A DNA stretch of 64,000 bases, from the NCBI GenBank assembly GCA_022414725.1, contig CM039462.1, positions 44,640,945-44,704,944 on the forward strand, given 5' to 3'. The notes beneath the pieces are model-generated. The model was not told the origin of the DNA. It worked only from the letters and a program-made list of their open reading frames with translations, and searched no databases. The stretch is from Microglena sp. YARC (Eukaryota > Chlorophyta > Chlorophyceae > Chlamydomonadales > Chlamydomonadaceae). The translations under genes were made by a program, and so were the position numbers. The stretch's first letter is position 1. Every line of letters begins with the position of its first letter. Shown here one piece after another: positions 42,479-56,100 of the stretch.

Positions 42479-42911
42479 GTAGGCCATGGCTGGTCATCTT
42501 GTCGTAGGCGATGACTACACCACACCATAAGACGAACACTACACTACACCTCACACACAACACCACCTGCAGCACAGCACACCACAGTGCTGTACAGCAT
42601 CTTTCAGTAGGCGATGACTACACCAACACACAAGCAGCACACTACATCAAATCACACCAGACCACGGTGCTGCCACACCACACCAACACCACATGCTGTA
42701 CAGCATCTTGTCAGTAGGCGAGGCTGGTCATATTTTCAGTAGGCAATGAACCACACCACACCACAAGACACCACACCACACCACACCTCACATGCAGCAC
42801 AGCACACCACACCACACCACCACCTCACTGAAAGCACACCCACCACACCACAAGACACCACACCACACCACACTCACTGCAGCACAGCACAGCCCACACA
42901 TTCCACTTATT

Positions 42912-42975
42912 GTCCCACCAGCCTGCGCCTCTTCCACAATGCAGTGACTCGGCGATAGCTGAATTGAAATGCTGG
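42912..42975 (-). pseudogene. Amidohydrolase exon G, copy 2
   Basis: The minus strand contains TCACTGCATTGTGGAAGAGG+CGCAGGCTGGTGGGACAATAAG. One base is missing relative to copies 1 and 3 in GCCATTGTG. The exon end GGGAC would join exon F's G in the right phase (AC|G, Thr), but the following bases are AATAAG rather than GT. Confidence 0.45.
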
Positions 42976-43101
42976 TTATCTTGTGAGTAGGTTGTGACTA
43001 CATCACACTACAAGACAGCACACTCCACCACACCACACCACACCACCACTTGCAGCACCAGCAAATCACCAACACAGCACCAGCCACACATGTCCACTTA
43101 T

Positions 43102-43172
43102 GTCCCACAAGCCTGCGCCACCCTCCACAATGGCAATGATCTCGCGATGCTGAATATGAAGCGCGTCTTGTC
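43102..43172 (-). pseudogene. Amidohydrolase exon G, copy 3
   Basis: The minus strand reads GAGATCATTGCCATTGTGGA, GGGTGGCGCAGGCTTGTGGG and AC, then ATAAGT. With one base error it reads EIIAIVE(E/G)AQACGT. It lies closest to the gap. The intact exon may be one of these three with assembly errors, or may lie in the unsequenced gap. Confidence 0.5.
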
Positions 43173-43239
43173 AGTAGGCGAAATTCTGGTCATATTCAGT
43201 AACACATGATACACCACACTAATCTCTCTCTACCCCAAC

Positions 43240-44239
43240 NNNNNNNNNNNNNNNNNNNNNNNNNNNNNNNNNNNNNNNNNNNNNNNNNNNNNNNNNNNNN
43301 NNNNNNNNNNNNNNNNNNNNNNNNNNNNNNNNNNNNNNNNNNNNNNNNNNNNNNNNNNNNNNNNNNNNNNNNNNNNNNNNNNNNNNNNNNNNNNNNNNNN
43401 NNNNNNNNNNNNNNNNNNNNNNNNNNNNNNNNNNNNNNNNNNNNNNNNNNNNNNNNNNNNNNNNNNNNNNNNNNNNNNNNNNNNNNNNNNNNNNNNNNNN
43501 NNNNNNNNNNNNNNNNNNNNNNNNNNNNNNNNNNNNNNNNNNNNNNNNNNNNNNNNNNNNNNNNNNNNNNNNNNNNNNNNNNNNNNNNNNNNNNNNNNNN
43601 NNNNNNNNNNNNNNNNNNNNNNNNNNNNNNNNNNNNNNNNNNNNNNNNNNNNNNNNNNNNNNNNNNNNNNNNNNNNNNNNNNNNNNNNNNNNNNNNNNNN
43701 NNNNNNNNNNNNNNNNNNNNNNNNNNNNNNNNNNNNNNNNNNNNNNNNNNNNNNNNNNNNNNNNNNNNNNNNNNNNNNNNNNNNNNNNNNNNNNNNNNNN
43801 NNNNNNNNNNNNNNNNNNNNNNNNNNNNNNNNNNNNNNNNNNNNNNNNNNNNNNNNNNNNNNNNNNNNNNNNNNNNNNNNNNNNNNNNNNNNNNNNNNNN
43901 NNNNNNNNNNNNNNNNNNNNNNNNNNNNNNNNNNNNNNNNNNNNNNNNNNNNNNNNNNNNNNNNNNNNNNNNNNNNNNNNNNNNNNNNNNNNNNNNNNNN
44001 NNNNNNNNNNNNNNNNNNNNNNNNNNNNNNNNNNNNNNNNNNNNNNNNNNNNNNNNNNNNNNNNNNNNNNNNNNNNNNNNNNNNNNNNNNNNNNNNNNNN
44101 NNNNNNNNNNNNNNNNNNNNNNNNNNNNNNNNNNNNNNNNNNNNNNNNNNNNNNNNNNNNNNNNNNNNNNNNNNNNNNNNNNNNNNNNNNNNNNNNNNNN
44201 NNNNNNNNNNNNNNNNNNNNNNNNNNNNNNNNNNNNNNN
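43240..44239. other. Assembly gap, exactly 1000 N
   Basis: A run of 1000 N, a conventional placeholder for a scaffold join of unknown size. Frames called through it are meaningless. The 126-bp and 49-bp satellites are on opposite sides, so their true distance and relative orientation are unknown. Confidence 0.99.
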
Positions 44240-47200
44240 TGGTCACTAGCCTGGGGATGCTTGATCAGTACTAGGTGGAATCCCATGTGTGGTCAAACTA
44301 GCCTGGGGATCTTGAGTCAGTACTAGTGGGAATCCATGGTGTGTGGTCACTAGCCTGGGGGGATTCTTGATCAGTACTAGGTGGGAATCCCATGTGTGCT
44401 CATAGCCTGGGGAAATCTTGATCAGTACTAGTGGAACCATGTGTGGTCACTAGCCTGGGATCTTGGGATCAGACTAGGTGGAATCCCATTGTGGTCACTA
44501 GCCTGGGGATGCTTGATCAGTACTAGGTGGAATCCCATGTGTGTCACTAGCCTGGGGATCTTGATCAGACTTAGGTGGATTCCCATGTGGTGGTCACTAG
44601 CCTGGGGGATCTTGATCAGTACTAGGTGGAATCCCATGTGTGGTCACTAGCCCTGGGATCTTGATCAGGTACTAGTGGAATCCCATGTGTGGTCACAGCC
44701 GGGGATCTGATCAGTACTTAGGTGGAATCCCATGGTGTGGGTTCACTAGCCCTGGGGACTTGTCAGTACTAGGTGGAATCCCATGTGTGGTACTAGCCCG
44801 GGGATCTTGATCAGTACTAGGTGGAATCCAATGTGGTGCTCACTAGCCTGGGGATCTTATCAGTACTAGGTGGAGATCCCATGTGTGGTCACGTAGCTCT
44901 GGGGATTCTTGATCAGTACTAGGTGGAATCCCATGTGTGCTCACTAGCCTGGGGATGTTGATCAGTATAGGTGAATCCATGTGTGTCATAGCCTGGGGAA
45001 TCTGATCAGTACAGGTGGAATCCCATGTGTGGTCACTAGCCTGGGGATCTTGATCAAGTACTAGGTGGAATCCCATGTGTGGGCTCACTAGCCTGGGGAT
45101 CTTGATCAGTACTAGGTGGAATCCCATTTGTGGGTCACTAGCCTGGGGATTCTTGATAGTACTTAAAGGTGGAATCCCAATGTGTGGTCACTAAGCCTGG
45201 GGATCTTGATCAGTACTAGGTGGAATCCCATGTGTGGTCCACTAGCCTGGGGATCTTGATCAGTACTAGGTGGAATCCCCATGTGTGTCACTAGCCTGGG
45301 GATCTTGATTCAGTAACTAAGGTGGAATCCCATGTGGTGGTCCTAAGCCTGGGATCTTGATCAGTATAGGGTGGTAATCCCCATGTGTGCTCACTAAAGC
45401 TGGGATCTTTGATCAGTAACTAGGTGGAATCTTCATGTGTGGTACTAGCCTGGGGGATCTTGATCAGTACTAGGGTGGAACCCATGTGTGCTCACTAGCC
45501 CGGGATCCTGATCAGTACTAAGGTGGAAATCCCATGTGTGGGTCACTAAGCGCTGGGGATCTTGGATCAGATACTAGGTGGAATCCCATGTGGTGGTCAC
45601 TAGCCTGGGGATCTTGGATCAGTACTAGGTGGAATCCCATGTGTGGGTCACTAGCCTGGGGATTCTTGATCAGTAACTAGGTGGGAATCCCATGTGTGGT
45701 CAGCTAGCCTGGGGAAATCTTGATCAGTACTAGGTGGAATCCCAATGTGTGCTCACTAGCCTGGGGATCTGATCAGTACTAGGTGGATCCCATGTGCTGG
45801 TTCACTAGCCCTGGGGATCTTGATCAGTTACTAGGTGGAATCCCATGTGTGGGTCATAGCCTAGGGATCTTGATCAAGTACTAAGTGGATCCCAATGTGT
45901 GGTCATAGCCTGGGGATCTTGATCAGTACTAGGTGGAATCCCATGGTGTGGTCACTTAAGCGTGGGGAATCTTGATCAGACTAGGTGAATCCCATGTGTG
46001 GCACTAGCCTGGGGATCTTGATAGTACTGGTGGAATCCCATGTGTTGCTCACTAGCCCGGGGATCCTGATCAGTACTTAGGTGGAATCCCATGAGCTGGT
46101 CACTAGCCTGGGGATCTTGATCAAGTACTAGTGGATCCCATGTGTGGTCAACTAGGCCCGGGGATCTTGATCAAGTACTAGGTGGAATCCCATGTGTGGT
46201 CAATAGCTCTTGGTGGGATCTTATCAGTATAGGTGGAATCCCATGTGTGGTCACTAGCCTGGGGATCTTGATCAGTACTAGGTGGAATCCCAAAATGTGT
46301 GGTCACTAGCCCTGGGGTCTTGATCAGTACTAGGTGGAATCCCATGTGTGGTCACTAAAGCTGGGGATCTTGAATGCAGTACTGGTGGGAATCCCATGTG
46401 TGGTCACATAAGCCTGGGGATCTTGATCAGTACTAGGGTGAAATCCCCATGTGTGCTCACATAGCCTGGGGATTCTTGGATCAGTACAGGGTGGAATCCC
46501 ATGTGTGGTCACTAGCCCTGGGATCTTGATCAGTACTAGGTGGAATCCCATGTGTGGTCCACTAGCCTGGGATCTTGATCAGTACTGAGGTGGAATCCCA
46601 TGTGTGGGTCATGCCTGGGGATCTTGATCATACTAGGTGAAATCCCATGTGTGCTCACAGCACTGGGGATCTTGATCAGTACTAGGTTGGATCCCATGTG
46701 TGGTCACTAAGCCTGGGGAATCTTGATCAGTACTAGGTGGGAATCCCCATGTGTTGGTCACTAGCTGGGGATCTTGATCAGTACTAGGTGGAATCCCATG
46801 TGGTTGGCACTAGCCTGGGGATCTTGATCAGGATACTAGGTGAATCCCATGTGTGGGGTCACTAGCCGGGGATTTGATCAGTAACTAAGGTGATCCCATG
46901 TGTGGTCACTAGCCTGGGGATCTTTGATCAGTACTAGGTGGAACCCATGTGTGGTCACTAGCCTGGGGATCTTGGATGCAGACTAGGTGAATCCATGTGT
47001 TGGTCACGTAGCCTGGGGATCTTGATCAGTACTAAGGTGAAATCCCATGTGTGGTCACTAGCCTGGGGATCTTTGATCAGTACTAGGTGAATCCCATGTG
47101 TGGTACTAGCCTGGGGATTTTGATCCAGTACAGGTGGAATCCGCCATGTGTGCTCACTAGCCCGGGGATCCTGATCAGTAACTAGGTGGAATCCCATGTG

Positions 47201-50172
47201 TGGTCACTAGCCTGGGGATCTTTGATCAGTACTAGGTGGAATCCCAATGTGTGGTCACTAAAAGCCCGGGATCTTGATCAGTACTAGGTGAATCCCATTG
47301 TGTGGTCACTAGCCTGGTGGATCTTGATCAGTACTAGGTGGAATCCCATGTGTTGGTCACATAGTCCTGGGGTCTTGAATCAGTACTAGGTGGAATCCCA
47401 TGTGGTGGTCCAGCTAGCCTGGGGATCTTGATCAAGTACTAGGTGGAATCCATGTGGTGGGTCACTAGCCTGGGATCTTGATCAGTACTAGGTGGAATCC
47501 CATGTGTGCCAACCAGCCTGGGGATCTTGATCAGTACTAGGTGAATCCCATGGTTGTGGTCACTAGCCTGGGGATCTTTGATCAGTACTAGGATGGATCC
47601 GCATGTGTGGTCACTAGCCTGGGGATCTTGATCAGTACTAGGTGGAATCCATGTGTGGTCACTAGCCTGGGGATTTGATAGTACTAGGTGGAATCCAATG
47701 TGTTGGTCACTAGGCCTGGGGATCTTGATCAGTACTAGGTGGAATCCCATGTGTGGCACTAGCCTGGGGATCTTTGATCAGTACTAGGTGGAATCCCATG
47801 TGTGGGGGGCTGCACTAGCCGGGGACCCTGATCCAGTAACTAGGTGAATCCCATGTGTGGTCACGTACCCTGGGGGATCTTGATCAGTACTAGTGGAACC
47901 GCATGTGTGGTCACTAGCCCGGGTTGATCTTGATCAGTACTAGGTGGAATGCCCATGTGTGGCTCACTAGCCTGGGGATCTTGGATAGATACTAGGTGGA
48001 ATCCCATGTGTGGGTCACTGCCTGGGGATCTTGATCAGTACTAGGTGGAATCCCATGTGTGCTCACTAGCCTGGGGATCTTGATCGTACTAGGTGGATCC
48101 CTGTGTGGTCACTAGCCTGGGGATCTTTGATCAGTACAGGTGGAATACCATGTGTGGTCACTGCCTGGGGATCTTGATTCAGTACTAGGGTGGAATCCGC
48201 AGTGTGCTCACTACCTGGGATCTTGATCAGTTACTAGTGGAATCCATTGGTGGGTCACTAGCCTGGGAGAATCTTGATCAGTATAGGTGGGAATCCAATG
48301 TGTGGTCACTAGCCTGGGGATCTTGATCAGTACTAGGTGGAATCCCATGTGTGGTCACTAGCCTGGGGATCTTGAATCAGTACTAGGTGGAATCCCATGT
48401 GTGGTCACTAAGCCTGGGGATCTTGATGCAGTACTAGGTGGATCCCATGTGTGGTCACTAGCCTGGGGAATCTTGATCAAGTATAAGTGGTAATCCCATG
48501 TGTGCTCACTAGCCTGGGGGATCTTGATCAGTACTAGGTGGAATCCCATTGTGTGGTCACTAGCCTGGGGATCTGATCAGTACTGAGGTGGAATCCCATG
48601 TGTGCTCAAACTACCTGGGGATCCTGATCAGTACTAAGGTGGAGATCCGCAGTGTGTGGTCCACAGCTGGGGACTTGATCAGTACTAGGTGGAATCCAAT
48701 GTTGTGGTCACTAGCCTGTGGGATCTTGATCAGTACTAGGTGGATAATCCACATTTGGTCAAATAGCCTGGGGATCTTGATCAAGTACAGGTGGGAATCC
48801 CATGTGTGTCACTACCTGGGGAATCTGATCAGTACTCAGGTGGAATCCCGATGTGTTGGTCACTAGCATGGGAACTTGATCAGTACTAAGTGGAATCCCA
48901 TGTGTGGTCACTAGCCTGGGGATCTTGACAGTACTAGGTGGAATCCCATGTGTGGTCACTAACCCTGGGGATCTTGATCATACTAGGTGGAATCCCATGT
49001 GTGGTCACTCAGCCTGGGGATCTTGATCAGTACTAGGTGAATCCCAATGTGTGGTCACTAGCCTGGGGGATCTTGGATCAGTACTAGGTGGAATCCCATG
49101 TGTGGTCACTAGCCTGGGATCTTGATCAGTACCTAGGTGGAAGTCCCATGTGTGGTCACTTAGATGGGATCTTTGATCAGTACTAGGTGGAATCGCCATG
49201 TGTGGGTCACTAGCCTGGGGATCTGAATCAGTACTAGGTGGAATCCCATGTGTGGTCATACTAGCCTGGGGACTTGATCGTACTAGGTGGAATCCGCAAT
49301 TGTGTGGTCAACTAGCTCTGGGGATCTTGATCAGTACTAGGTGGAATCCCATGTGGTGGTCACTAGCACTGGGGATCTGATCAGTACTAGGTGGAATCCC
49401 ATGTGTTGGTCACTAGCCTGGGGATCTTGATCAGTACTAGGTGGAATCCCATGTGTGCTCACTAGCCTGGGGATCTTTGATCAGTACTAGGTGGAAATCC
49501 ATGTGTGGTCACTAGCCTGGGGATCTTGATCAGTATAGGTGGAATCCATGTGTGGTTCACATAAGCCCGGGGATCCTGATCAGTACTAGGTGGAATCCCA
49601 TGTGTGGTTCACTAGCCTGGGGATCTTGGAATCATACAGGTTGGAATCAAATCCCATGGTGTGGGGTCACTAGCCTGGGGATCTTGATCAGTACTTAGGT
49701 GGAATCCCATGTGTGGTCACTAGCCCTGGGGATCTTGATCAGTACTAGCGTGTCCCATGTGTGGTCCACTAAGCCGGGGATCTTGATCAGTAACTAGGTG
49801 GATCGCCATGTTTGGTCACTAGCCCTGGGGATCTGATCAGTACTTAGTGGAATCCCAATGTGTGGTTCATAGCCTGGGGATCTTGGGATCAGTACTAGGT
49901 GGAAATTTTCCCAATGTGTGGTCATAAGCCTGGGGAATCTTGATCAGTACTGAGTGGAAATCCCTGTGTGGTCACTAGCATGGGGATCTTGGATCAGGTA
50001 CTAAGTGAATCCCAATGTTTGTGGTCACTAGCCTGGGGATCTTGATCAGTACTAGGTGGAACCCATGTGTGGTCACTAGGCCTGGGGATCTGATCAGTAC
50101 TAGGTGGAAAATCCCAATGTGTGGTCACTAGCCCTGGGGATCTTGATCAGTACTAGGTGGAATTCCCATGTG
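44240..50172 (-). repeat. 49-bp satellite, inverted arm (noisy)
   Basis: About 120 units read AGGTGGAATCCCATGTGTGG, TCACTAGCCTGGGGATCTTG, ATCAGTACT: the reverse complement of the unit right of 50173. Nearly every unit has one or more single-base insertions or deletions, unlike the clean array after 51.7 kb. That is typical of unpolished single-molecule sequence. Confidence 0.92.
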
Positions 50173-53100
50173 TGACACACATGGGATTCCCCTAGTATGG
50201 ATCAAGATCCCCAGGCTAGTGAGACACATTGGGATTCCACCTATAACTGATCAAAGATCCCCAGCTAGTGACCACACATGGGATTCCACCTAGTAACTGA
50301 TCCAAGTCCCCAGGCTAGTGACCACCCATGGGATTCACTAGTATGATCAAGATCCCCCAGGCTAGTGACCACACATGGGATTCTCACCTAGTACTGATCG
50401 ATCCCCAGGCTAGTGACCACACATGGGATTCCCTTATACTGATCAAGATCCGCATGCTAAGTGACCAACATGGGATTCCCACCTAGTATGATCAAGATCC
50501 CCAAGGCTAGTGCCACACAATGGAATTTCCACTAGTAGCTGATCAAGAAGGCATCCCCAGGCTAGTGACCCTTTACACTGGGATTACACCTAGTTATACT
50601 TTATTAAGTCCTGACGATCAAAGATCCCCAGGCTTAGTGACCACACATGGGATTTAAAACCACCTAGTACTGATCAAGATCCCCTTAGTGAACCACAACT
50701 GGGAGTTACCACCTAGTAACTGAATCAAGATTGAGGCTAAGTGACAAACATGGGATTCCACCTAGTAATGATCAAGATCCCCCAGGTTTTCTAGTGACAA
50801 CACATGGGGATTCCACTTAGTACTGGTCAAGATCCAGGTCTAGTGAGCACACATGGGATGCCACCTAGTACCTGATCAAGGTCTAACACCATGGATTCCA
50901 CCTAATGCTTTAAGATCAAGAACCCCAGTATGACCACACACCACCTAGTAGCTGATCAAGATCCCTCCCCAGAGTTGGGATTCCACCTATACTGATCAAG
51001 ATCCCCAGGCTAGTGACCACACATGGGATTCCACTAGTACTAGATCAAAAACCCCAGATCCCACAGGCTAGTGACAAACACAGATTCAACCTAGTGATCA
51101 AGATCCCCAGGCTAGTGACACACATGGGATTCACCTAGTACTGACAAGATCCAAGGGTAGTGACAACACATGGGACACCACCTCGCACCTAGTACTAGTG
51201 AACATCCAAGCTATCCCAACCTAGTGCTACACACTGGTATTCCACCAAGTACCCACTTTTTGTTTAGATCAATCCCAGCGCTAGTATTCCACTTTTCAGA
51301 CGCAATGATCCCACATGGGATTCCACCTAGTACTGATCAAGATCCCCAGTGACCACACATGGGATTCCACCTAGTACTCTAAGATCAAGAGGGCTAGTTG
51401 ACTAGGCTGATCAAGACCCAGGCCACCTAGTGACACACATGGGATTCCACCTAGTACTGAATCAATGATCCCCAGGCTAGTGAACACATGGATTCCACCT
51501 AGTAACTGATCAAATCCCAGCTAGTGACCACGGATTCCCTATGACAAAGGATCCAGGCTAGTGACCACACATGGGATTTTTTTTCCACCTAGTACTCAGA
51601 TCAAGATCCCCAGGCTTGAAGCACACATGGGATTCCACCATAAGTACTTGATCAAGATCCCCAGGCTAGTGACCACACATGGGATCCACCTAGTACTGAT
51701 CAAGATCCCCAGGCTAGTGACCACACATGGGATTCCACCCTAGTACTGATCAAGATCCCAGGCTAGTGACCACACATGGGATTCCACCTAGTACTGATCA
51801 AGATCCCCAGGCTAGTGACCACACATGGATTCCACCTAGTACTGATCAAGATCCCAGGCTAGTGACACACATGGGATTCCACCTAGTACTGATCAAGATC
51901 CCCAGGCTAGTGACCACACATGGGATTTCCACCTAGTACTGATCAAGATCCCCAGGCTAGTGACCACACATGGGATTCCACCTAGTACTGATCAAGATCC
52001 CAGGCTAGTGACCACACATGGGATTCCACCTTAGTACTGATCAGATCCCCAGGCTAGTGACCACACATGGGATTCCACCTAGTACTGATCAAGATCCCCA
52101 GGCTAGTGACCACACATGGGATTCCACCTAGTACTGATCAAGATCCCCAGGCTAGTGACACACATGGGATTCCACCTAGTACTGATCAAGATCCCCAGGC
52201 TAGTGACCACACATGGGATTCCACCTAGTACTGATCAAAGATCCCCAGGCTAGTGACCACACATGGGATTCCACCTAGTACTGATCAAGATCCCCAGGCT
52301 AGTGACCACACATGGGATTCCACCTAGTACTGATCAAGATCCCCAGGCTAGTGACCACACATGGGATTCCACCTAGTACTGATCAAGATCCCCAGGCTAG
52401 TGACCACACATGGGATTCCACCTAGTACTGATCAAGATCCCCAGGCTAGTGACCACACATGGGATTCCACCTAGTACTGATCAAGATCCCCAGGCTAGTG
52501 ACCACACATGGGATTCCACCTAGTACTGATCAAGATCCCCAGGCTAGTGACCACACATGGGATTCCACCTAGTACTGATCAAGATCCCCAGGCTAGTGAC
52601 CACACATGGGATTCCACCTAGTACTGATCAAGATCCCCAGGCTAGTGACCACACATGGGATTCCACCTAGTACTGATCAAGATCCCCAGGCTAGTGACCA
52701 CACATGGGATTCCACCTAGTACTGATCAAGATCCCCAGGCTAGTGACCACACATGGGATTCCACCTAGTACTGATCAAGATCCCCAGGCTAGTGACCACA
52801 CATGGGATTCCACCTAGTACTGATCAAGATCCCCAGGCTAGTGACCACACATGGGATTCCACCTAGTACTGATCAAGATCCCAGGCTAGTGACCACACAT
52901 GGGATTCCACCTAGTACTGATCAAGATCCCCAGGCTAGTGACCACACATGGGATTCCACCTAGTACTGATCAAGATCCCCAGGCTAGTGACCACACATGG
53001 GATTCCACCTAGTACTGATCAAGATCCCCAGGCTAGTGACCACACATGGGATTCCACCTAGTACTGATCAAGATCCCCAGGCTAGTGACCACACATGGGA

Positions 53101-56100
53101 TTCCACCTAGTACTGATCAAGATCCCCAGGCTAGTGACCACACATGGGATTCCACCTAGTACTGATCAAGATCCCCAGGCTAGTGACCACACATGGGATT
53201 CCACCTAGTACTGATCAAGATCCCCAGGCTAGTGACCACACATGGGATTCCACCTAGTACTGATCAAGATCCCCAGGCTAGTGACCACACATGGGATTCC
53301 ACCTAGTACTGATCAAGATCCCCAGGCTAGTGACCACACATGGGATTCCACCTAGTACTGATCAAGATCCCCAGGCTAGTGACCACACATGGGATTCCAC
53401 CTAGTACTGATCAAGATCCCCAGGCTAGTGACCACACATGGGATTCCACCTAGTACTGATCAAGATCCCAGGCTAGTGACCACACATGGGATTCCACCTA
53501 GTACTGATCAAGATCCCCAGGCTAGTGACCACACATGGGATTCCACCTAGTACTGATCAAGATCCCCAGGCTAGTGACCACACATGGGATTCCACCTAGT
53601 ACTGATCAAGATCCCCAGGCTAGTGACCACACATGGGATTCCACCTAGTACTGATCAAGATCCCCAGGCTAGTGACCACACATGGGATTCCACCTAGTAC
53701 TGATCAAGATCCCCAGGCTAGTGACCACACATGGGATTCCACCTAGTACTGATCAAGATCCCCAGGCTAGTGACCACACATGGGATTCCACCTAGTACTG
53801 ATCAAGATCCCCAGGCTAGTGACCACACATGGGATTCCACCTAGTACTGATCAAGATCCCCAGGCTAGTGACCACACATGGGATTCCACCTAGTACTGAT
53901 CAAGATCCCCAGGCTAGTGACCACACATGGGATTCCACCTAGTACTGATCAAGATCCCCAGGCTAGTGACCACACATGGGATTCCACCTAGTACTGATCA
54001 AGATCCCCAGGCTAGTGACCACACATGGGATTCCACCTAGTACTGATCAAGATCCCCAGGCTAGTGACCACACATGGGATTCCACCTAGTACTGATCAAG
54101 ATCCCCAGGCTAGTGACCACACATGGGATTCCACCTAGTACTGATCAAGATCCCAGGCTAGTGACCACACATGGGATTCCACCTAGTACTGATCAAGATC
54201 CCCAGGCTAGTGACCACACATGGGATTCCACCTAGTACTGATCAAGATCCCCAGGCTAGTGACCACACATGGGATTCCACCTAGTACTGATCAAGATCCC
54301 CAGGCTAGTGACCACACATGGGATTCCACCTAGTACTGATCAAGATCCCCAGGCTAGTGACCACACATGGGATTCCACCTAGTACTGATCAAGATCCCCA
54401 GGCTAGTGACCACACATGGGATTCCACCTAGTACTGATCAAGATCCCCAGGCTAGTGACCACACATGGGATTCCACCTAGTACTGATCAAGATCCCAGGC
54501 TAGTGACCACACATGGGATTCCACCTAGTACTGATCAAGATCCCCAGGCTAGTGACCACACATGGGATTCCACCTAGTACTGATCAAGATCCCCAGGCTA
54601 GTGACCACACATGGGATTCCACCTAGTACTGATCAAGATCCCCAGGCTAGTGACCACACATGGGATTCCACCTAGTACTGATCAAGATCCCCAGGCTAGT
54701 GACCACACATGGGATTCCACCTAGTACTGATCAAGATCCCCAGGCTAGTGACCACACATGGGATTCCACCTAGTACTGATCAAGATCCCCAGGCTAGTGA
54801 CCACACATGGGATTCCACCTAGTACTGATCAAGATCCCCAGGCTAGTGACCACACATGGGATTCCACCTAGTACTGATCAAGATCCCCAGGCTAGTGACC
54901 ACACATGGGATTCCACCTAGTACTGATCAAGATCCCCAGGCTAGTGACCACACATGGGATTCCACCTAGTACTGATCAAGATCCCCAGGCTAGTGACCAC
55001 ACATGGGATTCCACCTAGTACTGATCAAGATCCCCAGGCTAGTGACCACACATGGGATTCCACCTAGTACTGATCAAGATCCCCAGGCTAGTGACCACAC
55101 ATGGGATTCCACCTAGTACTGATCAAGATCCCCAGGCTAGTGACCACACATGGGATTCCACCTAGTACTGATCAAGATCCCCAGGCTAGTGACCACACAT
55201 GGGATTCCACCTAGTACTGATCAAGATCCCCAGGCTAGTGACCACACATGGGATTCCACCTAGTACTGATCAAGATCCCCAGGCTAGTGACCACACATGG
55301 GATTCCACCTAGTACTGATCAAGATCCCCAGGCTAGTGACCACACATGGGATTCCACCTAGTACTGATCAAGATCCCCAGGCTAGTGACCACACATGGGA
55401 TTCCACCTAGTACTGATCAAGATCCCCAGGCTAGTGACCACACATGGGATTCCACCTAGTACTGATCAAGATCCCCAGGCTAGTGACCACACATGGGATT
55501 CCACCTAGTACTGATCAAGATCCCCAGGCTAGTGACCACACATGGGATTCCACCTAGTACTGATCAAGATCCCCAGGCTAGTGACCACACATGGGATTCC
55601 ACCTAGTACTGATCAAGATCCCCAGGCTAGTGACCACACATGGGATTCCACCTAGTACTGATCAAGATCCCCAGGCTAGTGACCACACATGGGATTCCAC
55701 CTAGTACTGATCAAGATCCCCAGGCTAGTGACCACACATGGGATTCCACCTAGTACTGATCAAGATCCCCAGGCTAGTGACCACACATGGGATTCCACCT
55801 AGTACTGATCAAGATCCCCAGGCTAGTGACCACACATGGGATTCCACCTAGTACTGATCAAGATCCCCAGGCTAGTGACCACACATGGGATTCCACCTAG
55901 TACTGATCAAGATCCCCAGGCTAGTGACCACACATGGGATTCCACCTAGTACTGATCAAGATCCCCAGGCTAGTGACCACACATGGGATTCCACCTAGTA
56001 CTGATCAAGATCCCCAGGCTAGTGACCACACATGGGATTCCACCTAGTACTGATCAAGATCCCCAGGCTAGTGACCACACATGGGATTCCACCTAGTACT

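Larger units (their letters stand above)
42111..43239. repeat. Noisy CACCACA-rich repeat holding copies of exon G
   Basis: Words such as CAGTAGGCGATGACTACACC, ACACCACAAGACACCACACC and CATGCTGTACAGCATCTTGT recur irregularly up to the gap. Spacing and bases are unreliable (many apparent indels), so no exact unit can be given. Three copies of an exon-like segment are embedded. Confidence 0.75.

Noticed and set aside
43206..44286. Three frames of about 340-355 codons across the gap
   Set aside because: They consist almost entirely of N and have no sequence content.
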